A stretch of DNA of 64,000 nt. Origin: Aquilaria yunnanensis (lineage: Eukaryota; Streptophyta; Magnoliopsida; Malvales; Thymelaeaceae). A program made the translations under genes and the position numbers. The stretch lies in the NCBI GenBank assembly GCA_039654915.1, contig CM077595.1:87151501-87215500 (forward strand). The letters are read 5' to 3'. A model generated the notes under the pieces. It did not search any database. It was not told the origin of the DNA and saw only the letters and a program-made list of their open reading frames with translations. Positions 44,634 to 58,600 of the stretch are shown in pieces; positions within the stretch are counted from its first letter, which is position 1, and each line of letters starts with the position of its first letter.

Positions 44634-46372
44634 ACCTCTTAAAATTGATTGATGGTTGAATAAAGAATATCATTTGGGCAAAAAAAAGTGGTATATTTAT
44701 GGCCTAAAACAATAAATAGCCTCTGAACTCAGTTTAATGCAATTAAAGAGATCCAGGTCACGTCGGGTTTTAATGCGGGTCTAATTAACCTATTGAAATT
44801 AGCCACAATTTTTAGTAGTATTTACCAAGTTTGCCACCCTGCTATTTGAAAGTCTATTTGCCAACACCCACACAACAACCTTTATCGTTGGATGCGAAAA
44901 TGGCATCGAAGATGCTTGCATCATCTTAATCAAACGGGCCACTACCTTCTGCCACTTCTCCATTGCTGTGGCATAAGGATGAGACTACTCGTTCATCTAG
45001 TCTAGCATTCTAAAAGGCAAGTTCATGGGCTTGATCAACGAAATTGAGTCATTATATGGGTGGCCATGGAGGTTATTGGACAAAGGTCAACGGTGATGGA
45101 CGGATGGATCAAAATAGAGCCAAACGGGTGATAAGGATGAACGGCGACCTAAATTAGTTCCATAATAATGGATTTGTGTTAAGTAAGAAGTGTCGAGATT
45201 GGGGCTCACTAATAGATGTGGGAATGAGGAAAATGACTTTGGCAGTGATTCGAATAGGCATCGATGGAAACCATGGACACAAAACTAAGGGGCAGAAGAT
45301 GAAGCTAGACAGAGGTAGAAATTGTTTTCTTTTAACAAAAAGTTGATGCCACTAGAAGTTCAGATCCAGTAATAGAAAACCTAAATATGATCATATATCT
45401 AGATAAAGAAGTGTGAATCGAGAAAAGAAACATAAGAAATAAAAAAAAATCAATCATATGAAGTATGGAAAAAAACAGAGATAAGTGTGAATGGAAACCT
45501 GAAAAAAATGGAAAACATTTTGTCCAGAAATAAAAGAGAAAAGAAAGAAAGCCCTATAGGAAGAAAAATTATGGTGGATAAAGAAGGGTTGATGAACACG
45601 AAATAGATCTGAAGCAAAATGTGATTTGAAATTTTTTATAATCTAACAAAAATTGACCCAAAAAAAAACATGAAGGGGAGAAGAGACTCTAGCTGGACAA
45701 GCTCTAAAGAAATTATTAATTCAAATCTCTACAAACCTAGCCAATCAGTGAGACAATGTAAGTTGCAAGATTCTTAAAAATTGACATGAAGAAAGATGAC
45801 ATATTGATGAAGATTCTTTATTAAAAAATGATTTGTACTCCCTCCATCTTAAAAAAGAGGAAAAAACTTATACTTTGTTTTCACTTTCACCATTCATCAC
45901 TTTTTAATTAAACTTAAATTAAGAAAGATAGAAAAAGTGAATATTTATTAACAGTGAAAACCTAAACCTTAGGCATCTTCTTAAACCATAGTCACTTCAT
46001 TCTCCCTTTCTCTAAAAAATTTTCTTTAACCTTAGCCTAGTTGGCCAAATCCAGCTAGTTTTCCAATTGGATTTGGCCATCTCTTTTTAATTTTTATATT
46101 ATTTCTTCAAATAATTGACTTCATCAATCAAGTTTTCTTTCTTACTTTTGTTAGATCCACTTTTTTTTCTCTCTAACAGACAAGGTGGAGGAGATTCAAA
46201 TTGAATGGGTTCGGCCGATCTGCTCTCTCATAGTAGATAATGAGTTATTGTTTGTTAATCCAAGCATTATGCTAGGTTTGTGCCTCTTATGTTTGAGGGT
46301 TTTTTTTCAGTCAATTTGTAGGTTTAAATACCAGGTATACCGGTGTATTCTCTATAAATTTTCAGTGTAATA
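44634..46372. other. Intergenic DNA with a possible half-MITE
   Basis: No gene recognised. At about 45838 'actccctccatcttaaaaaa' looks like one end of a Stowaway-type element with no partner end found. A stretch at 44696-44870 ('ggcctaaaacaataaatagc', 'ctctgaactcag') resembles one end of a MULE or similar element, also without a partner. Confidence 0.4.
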
Positions 46373-46604
46373 CTCCCTCCATCTCAAAAGTTTTGCTCCA
46401 TTTGTTTTTGGCAATTAATTTATGACTTTTTATTATCAACATTGTAATATATAAATACAAAATCTTTGTACATGAATGATAATTCAAAATATATAGTTTC
46501 TAAATATATATATATATATATATTTAACAAATAATAATATGAATAAAATTAAGTCAAAATACAACAAAAAGTCAAATGTATCAAAATTTATAGGACGGAG
46601 GGAG
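46373..46604. mobile_element. Stowaway MITE (Tc1/mariner type)
   Basis: 232 bp between two TA dinucleotides (46371-46372, 46605-46606). The ends are CTCCCTCCATCTCAAAAGTTTTG and, complemented, CTCCCTCCGTCCTATAAATTTTG, the standard Stowaway terminal inverted repeat. The interior is AT-rich with a (TA)n run at 46508-46522 and no ORF. Confidence 0.93.
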
Positions 46605-46606
46605 TA

Positions 46607-49600
46607 TGATATTGCAGGGACACTGTGAACGATATGAGTTGGGCCAATTATCTTTGTGGAGTTCAGCATTTGTATCTTATTGATAGATGTCGTATGACTT
46701 ACAGTTAATGGAAAGATCCTTTCATACAAAAAAAAATTCATTAAAAGTAACTATGTCAAAGATTTGGTATGACCAAAAATAGAATATGTTATAAGCAATT
46801 TGGGATTAATGGAGTATTTTTCACCAACTAAAAATGGCTTTCTATTTTTCTACTAGGATATTTGTACATAAGATGAATTTTTTTTTCTTCTTAAAAGTTA
46901 TACAAAAAAATAGTAAAAGGTAAACATTGAAGAAAATCTAAGTAGCAGAGTGTGTCATGGAGACCCTGCCTTCAAAGATACTAATTATTATACACCTTAT
47001 GAAATGGTCCATCGTTGTGCGTAAATTTTCAATCAGTTATAACATAACAGGGTGAAGAACCAGAAAAAACTTGAGAACAACAATAGTTTTAGAACAATTA
47101 GTAGGAAAAGTGATACTTTATCCATCTTATATTTTTTGCACCACTTTCTTTTTTGGGTTGTCTTAAATTCTTTATAACATTTCCTCTTTTATTGAGTTTT
47201 AGCAAGTAAAATGACAATTATACCCCTATTTATTTGTCCATTTCTCTTTTTCTTTCATTATGTTTTTCCTCCCCCTTCCTACATGAATTCTCAAAGATCA
47301 ACATATGAGTCCAAAAAATTAAGGCCCAGTTTGTTTTAGGTTAATACAAGCATATTAATGTATTACATTGGGCATGGTATGGAAACCAGTTGTAAATTAT
47401 CCCTAAAATTTGCCCAATTCACAGATAGAGCTAGTATCTCTAACCTCCACCATGCCCACCTTTTTTTTTTTTTGCAAGCCATAACCGCACAACTAGACCC
47501 ATCCTTGTCCTATCTCTTGGTAACCATAGCATCTACCTATTGGGCATCTCACTGTCCACCATGTGAGATGGTGACCAGGTCTCCACCCAATTGTTGATCT
47601 ACCGCCATTCCCTTGTAATCACATTTAATTAGTCTAGCTTAGTAGCTCAAAAATAAAAAATCACCATCTTCCATAATCAAGCAGCAGCCCAAATTGGAGC
47701 ATTAAAAAGGTGGGGTAAAGCGGTTGCAGATAGAGAAAGTGAATAGAGAAAGTGAATTCATGAGTCAAGCTTTTTGTTTAAGATTGGATCATTTCAAACC
47801 AAAAGGTGGAAGTAAAAATATATCTAACTAAAACCAAACAAAAGTTTCAACTCAATAGTTCAAAAATAAAAAATCATAGAAAATTTAAAAATGAATCATC
47901 ATCATCATCACCGCCACCATTTTCTTCGGTAAAAATTTAATAGTAAATGAAAATGAAAAAGGAAAAATGGGGTAAATAGGAGCAAAAAGCAACAGAGAAA
48001 ATGACTGGAGGATGGCGAGGAGAAAAAATGACTAAGAAAAAATGTGAAGGAGTAGTGGCGGACTGGTTTAGAAAAGTGCCGCAAAGCTGTAACGAACAGG
48101 GGAAGTCAGGCAGAAGATGGGGCTAATGGTAATTTCTTACAACTTTATGGAGTTTTCTAACTTATTGTAGAGTGGATCTATGTAAAACATGTTAACAGGG
48201 ATGAATTAACTTAAAATGATCCGCTTGTAGACAAGCAATTTCCAATTGGATCTCCAAAACGTGAAAAAGAAAAAAAAACCGAATAGATTAAAACCCTTTA
48301 ATGATTGTTTCTAGTACCATAAAATTATTGTTGGAGCACCCTTGACGGTATGGAAGTATGTAACTCGACTTTTAATATAAAAGAATAGTATGGAAGGAAA
48401 CAATTGTCTTGGAGTATAGGTATGTGCATTAAGCCCTATACAGAGCAAAGCCATGTCGTGGTGCCCATATTAAAGGAACTATGTCATGACCTGTCCACAA
48501 CAAAAATGGTAGTGGCTTGCTCAAACTAGGATGCAAGATTAGCTCCCCATGAATGGCAAAGGGGCTAGGCATATTGTGGGGAGAAAAGTTTGAATAATCT
48601 AGTAATCTCAAGCAAAGGAGAATTGTTTAGTCAAATCATCTCTTCTCGCCATAATTCATTGGACATGAAATGGAACACGCAAAACACATAATTATTTCTT
48701 CCCAACCATATAAACTAGATAGTAGAGATTAGACAACAAAACCAATTTCCTTTCCAAGAATTGTTTGCTAAAAACTCAAGAAGTCAAACCTTAAATAGGA
48801 TAGATTCAATATAATTTGAAATCGTACAAAAATTACACCAAACCTTAGTAGAGTCCTGAAAACTCCAACACAAGTTATTATTATTTTGTCCAACGTTACA
48901 TTAGGAACAAATTAACAAAGAGATACCACCATCTCTCGCAAGGTTGTGAAATGTGAGAGGGCATCAGAGAGATATTTCCGGATAAATAACTTAAACCTCT
49001 GCAAAATAAAAAAATGACAAAAGTCATTTTTAGAATCATATGTTGCAGAGTATGTCTAGGCAATATAGCTGGTGAAATGGTCCAGGTAAGCAATCAAACA
49101 AATTAAGTGCACGCCCCCATTCACAAACAAGGAAGATAAATATTTTCAAAGAATTAGGTGTACATATTGGCTATAGTAAGGCTTGATACATAGAGTTGCC
49201 TAAATTAAGGATAAGCCTTCAAATACATAGATAATTGATGAGGACAGATATCAGGGATCTAATTATCCTCCCAAAGTCTAATAGGCTGTCCATGTCTAAT
49301 ATTCGACAAGTATATGGAATGAGGATCTCCCAACCATACAGATTACTACTCCAAAAGAACACATTGCCTATAGATTTGACCTGCCAAATAGATTGAGTGA
49401 CAAAATGTTATGTTTGAAGGCTATAATAGAATTTTTCTTACAAAACGACAACACAAACATAACTTCTAAACCAGAAAACACTGTAACATAAACTCTTCAA
49501 AACATAAATCCAAGCAACATTAAGAAGACAAACAGAACCAAAGCTTATGCATTGAGTTAATTTTCAATATTCAAAGCTTATAGCCTTAACATACTAACAA

Positions 49601-50409
49601 ATCAAATTTTTCATGTAGCTAAATATCAATTATATTCATCCATTCTTTAACTTCGCACAGAGCGTGGCTTGGGTTTACATGTAAAAACTAGCATTTTAGA
49701 ACAACCAAAATCTCGCAATTCAAAGTCATAAACTGAGAAGAAGATAAAGTTCACTTTACCCATAACCAAACTGATTTTTAGGCTTTTGTTTTGCCCACAA
49801 AATCGAATAACATATCTAAAATGGAATTCCTTTGAAACCAGCCCTGTTCCATGATTTATTTTGCAACTAATGTTTAAATTGCAGCTTTGGAATGTAAAGG
49901 AACAATAACAGTTCAGCTCTCTGGTTATCTAACGAAAGTCTTGTCCTTTGATCCTCCAAACCAACCTCTTTAAGGCCAGTACCGAAATAGTAAGCCTGTA
50001 AGCTTTTAGTTCCATTTTTTGTGGGAGCACCAAATTTCACCTGGGCTTCATGGTACTAGCAAGCTCAATTAGATTTGAAGGAGTTCAAGTGGAAGAAATC
50101 TAGACGTGAGCAGCAGATTTGGCTATGGCTCTCTCTTCGAGGGTTAAATTTTGGTTGTTTAAGTTCTTTTTGTGATTAATGGATCACCAATAGACTAGTT
50201 GTTCAATTCACAGAAGGAACTCATAATTAAAATTGGATTGGTTCAATAGAATAAAAGAAGAACTGACTAGCAAGATGAGTGCAAAAAATCAGAGAAGAGC
50301 CTTTTCTGCCTCTCTTCGGTCCACAATGATTCAAGGGTGCATTAAGAATAAGCGGTTAAATGATTATTGTATCAATTCTTTTTAGAAGTAATGCTATTTC
50401 AAAAAACTA
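46607..50409. other. Intergenic DNA, no feature recognised
   Basis: AT-rich sequence with scattered short ORFs on both strands and no family motif. A T run at 47461-47473 and a CAT run at 47897-47912 are simple sequence. Confidence 0.45.
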
Positions 50410-50418
50410 TTTTAGTTG

Positions 50419-51517
50419 GGAAAAATTACCTAGATCCCTCCTGAGGTATACCTTAACCTACACTTGTATCCTCATTTTTCAAGTACCTACAACTATCCCT
50501 CTCTAAAAAGGTAACTCTGTTAAAGACCATTAAAGAAAAAAAAAATGCCTGAATTTGCCATCTCAACCTTCTTCATTAGAAACTCTGCCCCCAAACTTTA
50601 CAATTATATTTTCTCAACCAAACTAAACGCTTCTTCTCTCTCTCTCCCTACTCTCAGATCCCATCCTTGGTTTCAGAAAACAACAGATTTTGTCTGGAAC
50701 CAAGCCATAAAACAACAGGTCTTGGCCGAATCGAAGTCCTTGGCGACGATTATGCTGGAATGTTGACACCTTGCTGGTTGTTTGTTTGCTCAAGTTTTGT
50801 CGTTTGTTCACTTGGGTTTTATCGTTTGTTCTCTCAGGTTTCATCGATTAAGCCGAATCGCGTTAAGCACGATTAATCCAACGGCGATTTAAGCATGAAG
50901 TAGCATCAGGTCGTTTACAAGTCATGCCAGCAATGTGAATCAAATGCGCTGGGAGTTTGGCCTGCGAGTCCACCCTATTCAAGAGAGAATGCATTGGTTA
51001 ACACCGTCTTCAGAGCAGTGAAATCCGAGCATCGGGTCACCTTCGACGCAGTCAAATCAAAGCTGACGAATCGAAGCATTGAGGACGTTGATCTCCCCAA
51101 CCTCCTCTCTTTCAACCCACAGTCTCCTCTAGCATGCAGAGGAGAGAAGCCGCGATTTCTTATTCCTTAATCTATCATCAACATTGACGAGGCTGTTGAC
51201 GAAGTAAACTCCTTTGACGATGATGGACCAAGCACGTTGAGGAGAGAATTGTTAGAGGAGATTTAGGCCGGAGATTTCCTAGGTTTGGGATTTCTGGAGA
51301 ATGGAATGAGTTTTTATGGATGTGGCTGAAATAAAAAATCAAGGGGTTTATCTGTACAATTCTTAAACTTTAATGATCAATTAGAGCATTTAAACCAATA
51401 TTGCTAACAGACTGACAGATAAAGTTAACGATGCAAGGGGATAAGTATAAGTATTTGAAAAATGGGGGAGACAAGTGTAGGTTTGCTTGAACCTCAGAAG
51501 GTTTTGGTAATTTTTCC
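50419..51517. mobile_element. Small Mutator-like element, Pack-MULE candidate
   Basis: The ends GGAAAAATTACC (50419) and GGTAATTTTTCC (ending 51517) are inverted. Similarity continues inward about 100 bp ('cctacacttgt', 'atttttcaa.tac', 'ttaac.ct.t'). The flanks ttttagttg (50410-50418) and atttagtta (51518-51526) match at 7 of 9 positions, as for a decayed 9-bp MULE duplication. The interior is GC-richer than the surroundings and partly coding-like. Confidence 0.65.
50881..51270 (+). pseudogene. Coding-like fragment of unknown origin inside the small MULE
   Basis: A plus-strand frame of about 120 codons with three stops reads KSCQQCESNALGVWPASPPY, RAVKSEHRVTFDAVKSKL, SIEDVDLPNLLSFNPQSPL, then a stop and NIDEAVDEVNSFDDDGPS. 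Codon use and composition look like exon sequence, unlike the flanks. The 50545-50766 ORF just upstream is Leu/Ser-rich and could be captured leader. No family recognised; a captured host exon is the simplest reading. Confidence 0.4.
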
Positions 51518-51526
51518 ATTTAGTTA

Positions 51527-53671
51527 ATAGTTATTGGATACTATTTCTAAAAAAAATTAATTTTTATAAATTTTTACTTACCTAGCCAAAAACCACTTAA
51601 AGAAGTACCTGTCTTTAATGTTTAAAAGTGATTTTTGAGATTCCTAAAATGTAATATTTTAATAGATATACAAGTTAAATATTTAAGCACTAATTAAAAC
51701 TAAAAAGTGGAACACACAAAATTAAATTTGAAGGGATAAACCTTTGTTGAACTTTAAATATTGATTTTTAGTTCAACTTGTAATTTTCTTCTAAGCCATC
51801 ACCAAAAAAATAAAATTCTAGACTTTATAGTCGATACTTAATAGGTCCAAAAAAGGTCATGAGTAGCAGAAGACAAATGTTTTTTTTTAGTTTAAATTTA
51901 TCCTATAATGGAGATGCCAATTAGTCTGCTAAGCTCAAGTAGAGCCAGTGCCAAGCAAGAAAAGAAACGTAATGAGCAATTGGTGGCCGAGGACTATTGA
52001 TTATACAGGGGCTATTAGTGCAACTACCAAGATGGGTAACCTTTGACAAGTGAGCTTTAACAAAAATTAGTTCGAGGCTAGATTGTAGCTTGCACCTATT
52101 GCAGGTTAATTAATGAAAATATACATTTATCAACTGATTATATATAAGAAAGAAGTGTCACAAATTTAGTGGATAAAAGGCATATGACATAGGATTAGAG
52201 CAGTTGATTTGAGATTTTAGCACCACTTAGGACCTTGATTGTACGTCATGAAAGTCCAGGTGGCCATGAACGTAAAAAACAAAATTTTGCAACATTTTTA
52301 GTCATCTATGGATAGAATGACAAAAATGGATGACTTCAGAGTTTAATAATCAAATATTATCATTTACACAAACTGAGAACATATTATACAGTTTTTTCTA
52401 TTACTGGTTCTAGAACTTCTTGGCTTATTAGAAGAGAAAGAGTTTAGGCCCAAAATGCATGTTATCATAATAGAGAAGACACTGTTCATACAACCACCTT
52501 AAAGCTACCAACATTAGTATATGGTAACTAAAATGCACCTTGCACTTTGTTATTGGTCAATCAACAAAAATGTATATATTTCATATTAATTACATTTATA
52601 GAACAAAAAAATGCTAAGAAAAATTATAAATAATTTTAAAAAAGTTAATTAATGCTTATTTTGATGTTTTCAACTTCAAAGTTGTTGGTGATCAATTTGA
52701 TAATAAAATTGGACCTTTACTATGCAAGTCATGAAAGCACATAGGGCTAAAAATGAAAAAGCTAAGTTTTAGGACATCTTTGAAGTCTCTTAGAGTAAAA
52801 TGGCCAATATGGCTGGTTTCAAAGTTCGAGAAAGAAATAATATTATTACGAGCAAATTAAAAACCTACTATGTAAGTTTTCCATTTTCTAGTTCTAGACA
52901 CAATCCCAACCTAGCGGAGGAAAAGGTGTTGAAACCTAAAATCAAAGTCAAGTTATTGTAACATGTGAATTACTATAGATAAGAGAAAGGATGAGCTCCC
53001 TCATCTAGTATATACCACATAATAAAGTCAAAAGATGCATGAAGGATCCTAACTCAGTTGATTAAAAAACTTACGTCCTGACCATGAACTTAGGGCAACT
53101 CACAACTTAATTTGGCAAAATAGGTCAGTTGACCCCATTGACTAGCACGTGTTGCACATGAAATAATTTTAGTCCATTAAAAAAGGAAAACCTACATAAA
53201 AGCTGCTCAAGTTGATGATTGATCTATTTTATACCCTAATATTTAGTCCCTAGCATCTATGTCACCAACGTTATCATACTTGTCTTTCTTCACCACTGGA
53301 AATCTACCATCTTTGACCTTGGTTGTTTACTTGCCTCTTAGACCTGATGCCATCATAGTTTTGACTACCTTTCTGCATTTTTTCAATAGTGGATTAGGGC
53401 ATCCCTACCTTAGCTGTCACTAGATTTGCCCCTTAAAAGCTCTACCATATCATGCCATTTGGTAAATCATGTAATCCTCTTATCACTTTGCCTTTCTAAA
53501 AGCTATAGTGTTTCTTATTCCAACTTATTCTTAGCGAATTGATATCTACAAATCAATTTTTTAATTCTTAATGATTTAGTGACTAAAAATTCATGAGAAA
53601 ATATTAAATCCTTAATTATTGAGATGAGAGACGCTAACCTCTTGAATATCTCGTATCTATAAGCTATATGC
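51527..53671. other. Intergenic DNA, no feature recognised
   Basis: AT-rich DNA without credible coding frames, RNA genes or paired repeat ends. Confidence 0.45.
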
Positions 53672-53909
53672 AATGTAAACTTAACATAAACATCTATTGA
53701 CCCCTCTAAACCTATTACATGTGTCATTAGAGCCGTGCAAGGTCAATGACTACTTTAACATCGCCACAATGAGACTGGGCGACAAAACTTAATGTAAATT
53801 TAACATAAACATCCATCAACCTCTTTGAACCTATTACATGTGTCATTAGAGCCGTGTAAGGTCAATGGCTACTTTATCATACCCAAGATGAGGCTGAACA
53901 ACAACACCT
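53672..53909. repeat. 119-bp tandem duplication
   Basis: Units at 53672-53790 and 53791-53909 share 'aatgtaaacttaacataaac', 'aacctattacatgtgtcatt' and 'agagccgtgcaaggtcaatg'. Non-coding. Confidence 0.8.
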
Positions 53910-54570
53910 AAGGCATGAGGGTGATCGGCAGAGATCCGAATGTGTGGGAGGACACAGTGAAGTTACTTGGAGTGATTCTTCATTGAATGAAATATGAAGA
54001 TTGATCCGAGAAAGAACAACTTTGAGTTAATTTTGTTTAGCACCGATCGATAGATCTAAGCAAAAAAAAAAAAAGGATTCTGAGTGGTGTGATAAGCCTA
54101 ACATGGAGGAGGATTCAATAATGTTATAAGAACCAAATCATAAATGGAACCAAATAAGCCTTTAGTTTATGATCTAACCAGTTCACCCATTATCCTAAAG
54201 GAAGATCATGCCTCTCATCCTAAAGAAAAATCATTTGGGTCCACTTTTCACCTGTTTGAACGGTTTTAGGTGGCTTTGAATTGTTTAAACTATATTTTTC
54301 CAAAAATCTGATAAGCCCATAGTCAAGATAATAAGAAGGCAAGTGTCATGGTTGGCCGCTGTTTTAGGGGCTTTAAGTGTATTTTGGCCTATAAGCGTTA
54401 CTAAGCAGTATTTTCTTTTTTAGAGTGATAATGGAATTTCTCGTGCAACTTGAAAAGCAAAGTGGAAATTTCCTACCGGTTACAAGGGGAAATAAGTTGA
54501 AACCAAATCAAGTGAAACGTTGAAATACACAAATGAAACTTGGCTTCAAATGAGTGATGAGGCTATAAGT
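53910..54570. other. Intergenic DNA
   Basis: No feature recognised. An A run lies at 54062-54073. Confidence 0.4.
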
Positions 54571-55345
54571 ATTTTTTTTAAGTAGATATGTAATATTCAT
54601 TAAGAATCAACCTGAAGGGCCCTAGATAGGCGAGTAGGATATAGTAATCTCCACAGCACCCGACCTAAATGTCCTATAGACAGAGATACAAGAGAGTGTG
54701 CAATAGAGTTTGCTGAGCGAGGCAGAAACATAAACATACAGGAATTAAAAGTTAAAGACAATGACATGATATCATCATGGATTATTCTGTAAACATAAAA
54801 GGACGGTTTTGTGCAATGCAAAAAAGCAACAATGACAACTTGTGAGTCAAACTGGATAATGATATAGCTCCACTCCTGTGAACATGCTGTGAGCACACCC
54901 TTCCATATTGCTAATGTCTCCAATATGTAATATCATGAACATATAGTAGGGTATAGGAAACAACAAACAGAACACAAGAAGAGTAGTCACGAGCCACCAC
55001 TCCAATTTTAGCAGAACCATGTGTAGCAAAGAGGCTTGTATTGACGTTAATTCACTAGTGCTTTAGGTAAGATTTTATATATAGCATTGCACAGACTTTT
55101 CAGTGGGAATTTTGAAATCCTTTTAGGTTCAAGTACCTTTGGTATCAAGACAATATGTGTGTCATTTAAAACATTTGATAAATTGTCTTCATGTATGATT
55201 TACAATAAGCACTGTGAGACATCTTGTCCAACGAAAAACCAGAATTTCTAAAAGAACAAGGCAAATACCCATTAGGCCCCGACGCTTTATGGGGATGCAT
55301 TTGCTTAAGTTCGATCTTGGACCAATGTTCAACTATGAAGATGAT
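54571..55345 (-). pseudogene. L1-type LINE remnant: start of RT joined to RNase H, with poly-A end
   Basis: On the minus strand, 55330-55245 reads LKQMHPHKASGPNGYLPCSF, the M-x-P-x-K-A-x-G-P-D/N-G motif of LINE reverse transcriptases. Then IVLIPKVLEP and LKSLCNAIYKILPKALV follow (about 55160-55050). The rest of RT, including the catalytic YxDD, is missing. The frame passes directly into a plant-type RNase H domain: SAKIGVVARDYSSCVL, a frameshift, then 54923-54600 with IIIQFDSQVVIVAFLH and MFLPRSANSIAHSLVSLS. The fragment ends in TAATGAATATTAC...AAAAAAAA (54571-54600), a typical plant LINE 3' end. An internal deletion and a frameshift make it dead. Confidence 0.85.
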
Positions 55346-55489
55346 TGGCTTTATGTATAATTACAAATATACTATTCTTCATGAACAAATCAACCTAAAT
55401 ATCTAGATTTGATTGCCTGGCTTCAGCAACTGATAGAAGTAAAAAATCAGGTCACCTAGCCTTTTTTTCTTCAACCAATTCTATTTTGT

Positions 55490-55665
55490 TGTAAAAACTG
55501 GTTGTGTATGAAGCTGTAATGAACTTCATTGCTTGAATCATACGTACAAGGCCACATATATGTACAGCAGTTGTAGAGTTACAGTGAAACAAGAAATCTA
55601 TGTACACAAGATTAGCTACTTATCCAGCAAGTAACTTAGATAGAGTAGGAGTTTACTTCTTAACA
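55490..55665 (-). repeat. 3' LTR of the young copia
   Basis: 176 bp, TGTAAAAACTGG... to ...CTTAACA on the plus strand. Compared with the other LTR it has atgtac for atatac and gtttac for gtctac. Confidence 0.93.
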
Positions 55666-55672
55666 CACCCCC

Positions 55673-58600
55673 TCAAGTTGGAGCATGAGGATTGAGAACG
55701 CCCAATTTGCTAACCAAGAGGTCAAATTGTTTCTTCCCCAAGGCTTTTGTAAGGATATTCGCAGGTTGAGCTGTACTTGCAATGGAGCAGGTCTGAAGCT
55801 CGCCGGATTGAATTCTATCTCTTACAAAATGATAGTCTATCTCAATATGTTTAGTTCTTTCATGGAAAACTGGATTTGTTGCAATGTGAAGTGCAGACTT
55901 GTTGTCGCAAAACAGCTGAATGGGACGAGAAAGAGTAACCGTTAAATCGGAAAAGAGTGAACGTAACCATATCAGTTCACTTGTTGCCGCAGCCATGGCG
56001 CAATATTCAGCCTCCGCAGATGATCGTGCAACCGTGGGTTGCTTTTTCGATTTCCAGAAGATTGGGGCATTGCCAAACTTCATGATGTATCCAGTAGTAG
56101 AACGCCGAGTGTTGGGGCAGCTAGCCCAATCGGCATCACAGTAGCCAGAAAGAACTAAGTTTCCTGTTGAGGGGAAGAGAATTCCTTGTCCCGGTGTGCC
56201 TTTTAAATATTGGAGAACATGACGAGCTGCATCCATATGTGCTTTGTTTGGAGCTTGCATAAATTGACTTAAGAGATTCACTGCATATGTAATATCTGGC
56301 CGGGTGATTGTGAGGTAAATTAACCTTCCCACCAAACGGCGATACATGTTGGGATCCGAGAGGAGCGAAGCTGGAGTCGAACCCAGATGATGTTGTTGTT
56401 GTAACGGGAATCCTTTCGGTTTGTACCCAAGCATTCCAGTTTTGCTTAGAATATCAATGGTGTACTTGCGCTGCGATAGAAAGATTCCTTCACTTGATCG
56501 AGCTGCCTCCAAGCCAAGAAAGTATCGTAGCTTTCCAAGATCTTTAATATAGAAGGTCTTGTGGAGGTATTGTTTAAGCTCCTCAATTTGCTTCCCATTG
56601 TTTCCTGCGATGACTATGTCGTCCACATAGACTAACAGAGCAGTGTAAGTATCTCCAGAGGTCATGGTAAACAAAGAGTAATATGCCTTTGATTGTTCAA
56701 AACCATAATCTTGCAATGCTTTAGAGAACTTTGAGAACCATTATCGGGGTGCCTGTTTGAGTCCATACAAGGACTTATGCAACTTGCAAACACATTGATC
56801 GCCTGGCAGTAGAAGACCTGAAGGTGGAGTCATGTATATTTCTTCCGTCAGGTCTCCTTGAAGAAAGGCATGTTGAACATCCAGCTGATGTAGCTCCCAC
56901 TTTTTGATCGCTGCTACTGCTAACAGGCATCTTACAGTTGTTAACTTTATGACAGGAGCAAAGGTTTCAGAGTAATCTATCCCTTCAACTTGACTATAGC
57001 CCTTAGCCACAAGTCTTACCTTGTATCTTTCTACACTTCCGTCGGATTTGTATTTGATCTTGAACACCCACTTTGAGCCAATGGGTCGTTTATTTTGCGG
57101 CAAATTCACTAATGTCCAAGTGTGATTTTTCTCCAAGGCACCGACCTCTGCTTGCATTGCATTGACCCACCTAGGATCTTTGCTGGCGTCGACATAATTC
57201 TTTGGCTCTTGTCCTTCTAAAACAGCTCCCAAAAATATTTTGTAGGCAGAGTTAAATCGAGCATCCGAAATAAAATGTGTAATAGGATATGGCGTACCTG
57301 AAGATGCTTGATTAGCAAGAGGTGTCGATGAGGTGCCTACTGTCGCAAGATCACAAATGTAGTCGCTTAAGTAAGGGGGAGGCCGTCTGGTACGCTGTGG
57401 TTTTGGGGAACTAGGTAATGGGCTTGGCTCGGGTTGTAATTCAGGTTGAGGGTCGAAGTCATCGTGCATGGGATCTGATGGTGTTTACAGCTCGGGTTCG
57501 ACGGAAGGGATATCATCAAAGGCAAAGTTTGGTTAGTTTGAATGTTCTTGTTGGGTTTCGGCACCTGCACCATTCTTGAAAGGGAAGACATGTTCATACA
57601 ATATGACATCTCTAGAAACAAGAACCTGGTGCGACTCAAGATCAAAGACTTTGTATCCCTTTTGTCCATTTGGGTAACCAATGAAAATGCAGGGTTTAGA
57701 ATGAGTTTCAAATTTATCTCTCACTCTAGACTTGTTATGCACATAACAAAGACAACCAAATACTCTCAAGTGATCAAGTGATGTCATTTTTTAAAACAGA
57801 ACTTGATAAGGGCTTTTCTTTGAGAGTTTTGATGAGGGCATGTGGTTGATCAAATAGGTAGTAGTTAAAACACATTCCCCCCAGAATTTGATAAGCAAGT
57901 GTGCTTGAAAAATAAGAGCATGAGCTACCTCTAGTATGTGGCGATGCTTTCTTTCGGCGATCCCATTTTGTTGGGGGGTATCAACACAAGTGGTTTGTAG
58001 AAGGATCCCATTCTATTGATAGAATTCTTGCATGTGACCGGCAATAAGTTCAGGTGCATTATCACTCCTGACTTGGCGAATTGATCTGTTGAATTAGGTT
58101 TTCACCATGGTGTTAAAGATTGAGAGATATTTATGAGCTTCTGATTTGTGTTTCAACAAAAAGATCCAAGTGCATCTGCTGTGGTCATCGACAATAGTAA
58201 GAAAGTAGTGAGCACTAGTAAGAGAATGAGTTTTATACGGACCCCAGATATCAATATGAATGAGATCAAAAGGAGTTCTAGCTCGAGTTTGATTTAAAGA
58301 AAAAGGAATTCTAGTTTGTTTTGCACGATGGCAAAAATCACACAACTTATTTGTGGCTTTTAAAGACAAACCATCTAAATGCGAATACAAGCCCAATTTC
58401 TCATAAGGGACATGCCCAAGTCTTTTGTGCCAAAGGGTTGATGAGATGTTTATTTTGCTTGTTGCTGCAACTTGATTTGTGATCCTTTTGAAGTAGTACA
58501 GTCCATCGTGTAGCTCACCCTTGCCAATTAGCATCTTCGAGTCCAGGTCCTGTATCACACAAGTTTTGGGATAAAAAGTCATAGAGCAATTCTGATCATT

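Noticed and set aside
45838..45975. Second Stowaway MITE
   Set aside because: Only one CTCCCTCC end is present; no inverted partner or second TA-bounded end was found.
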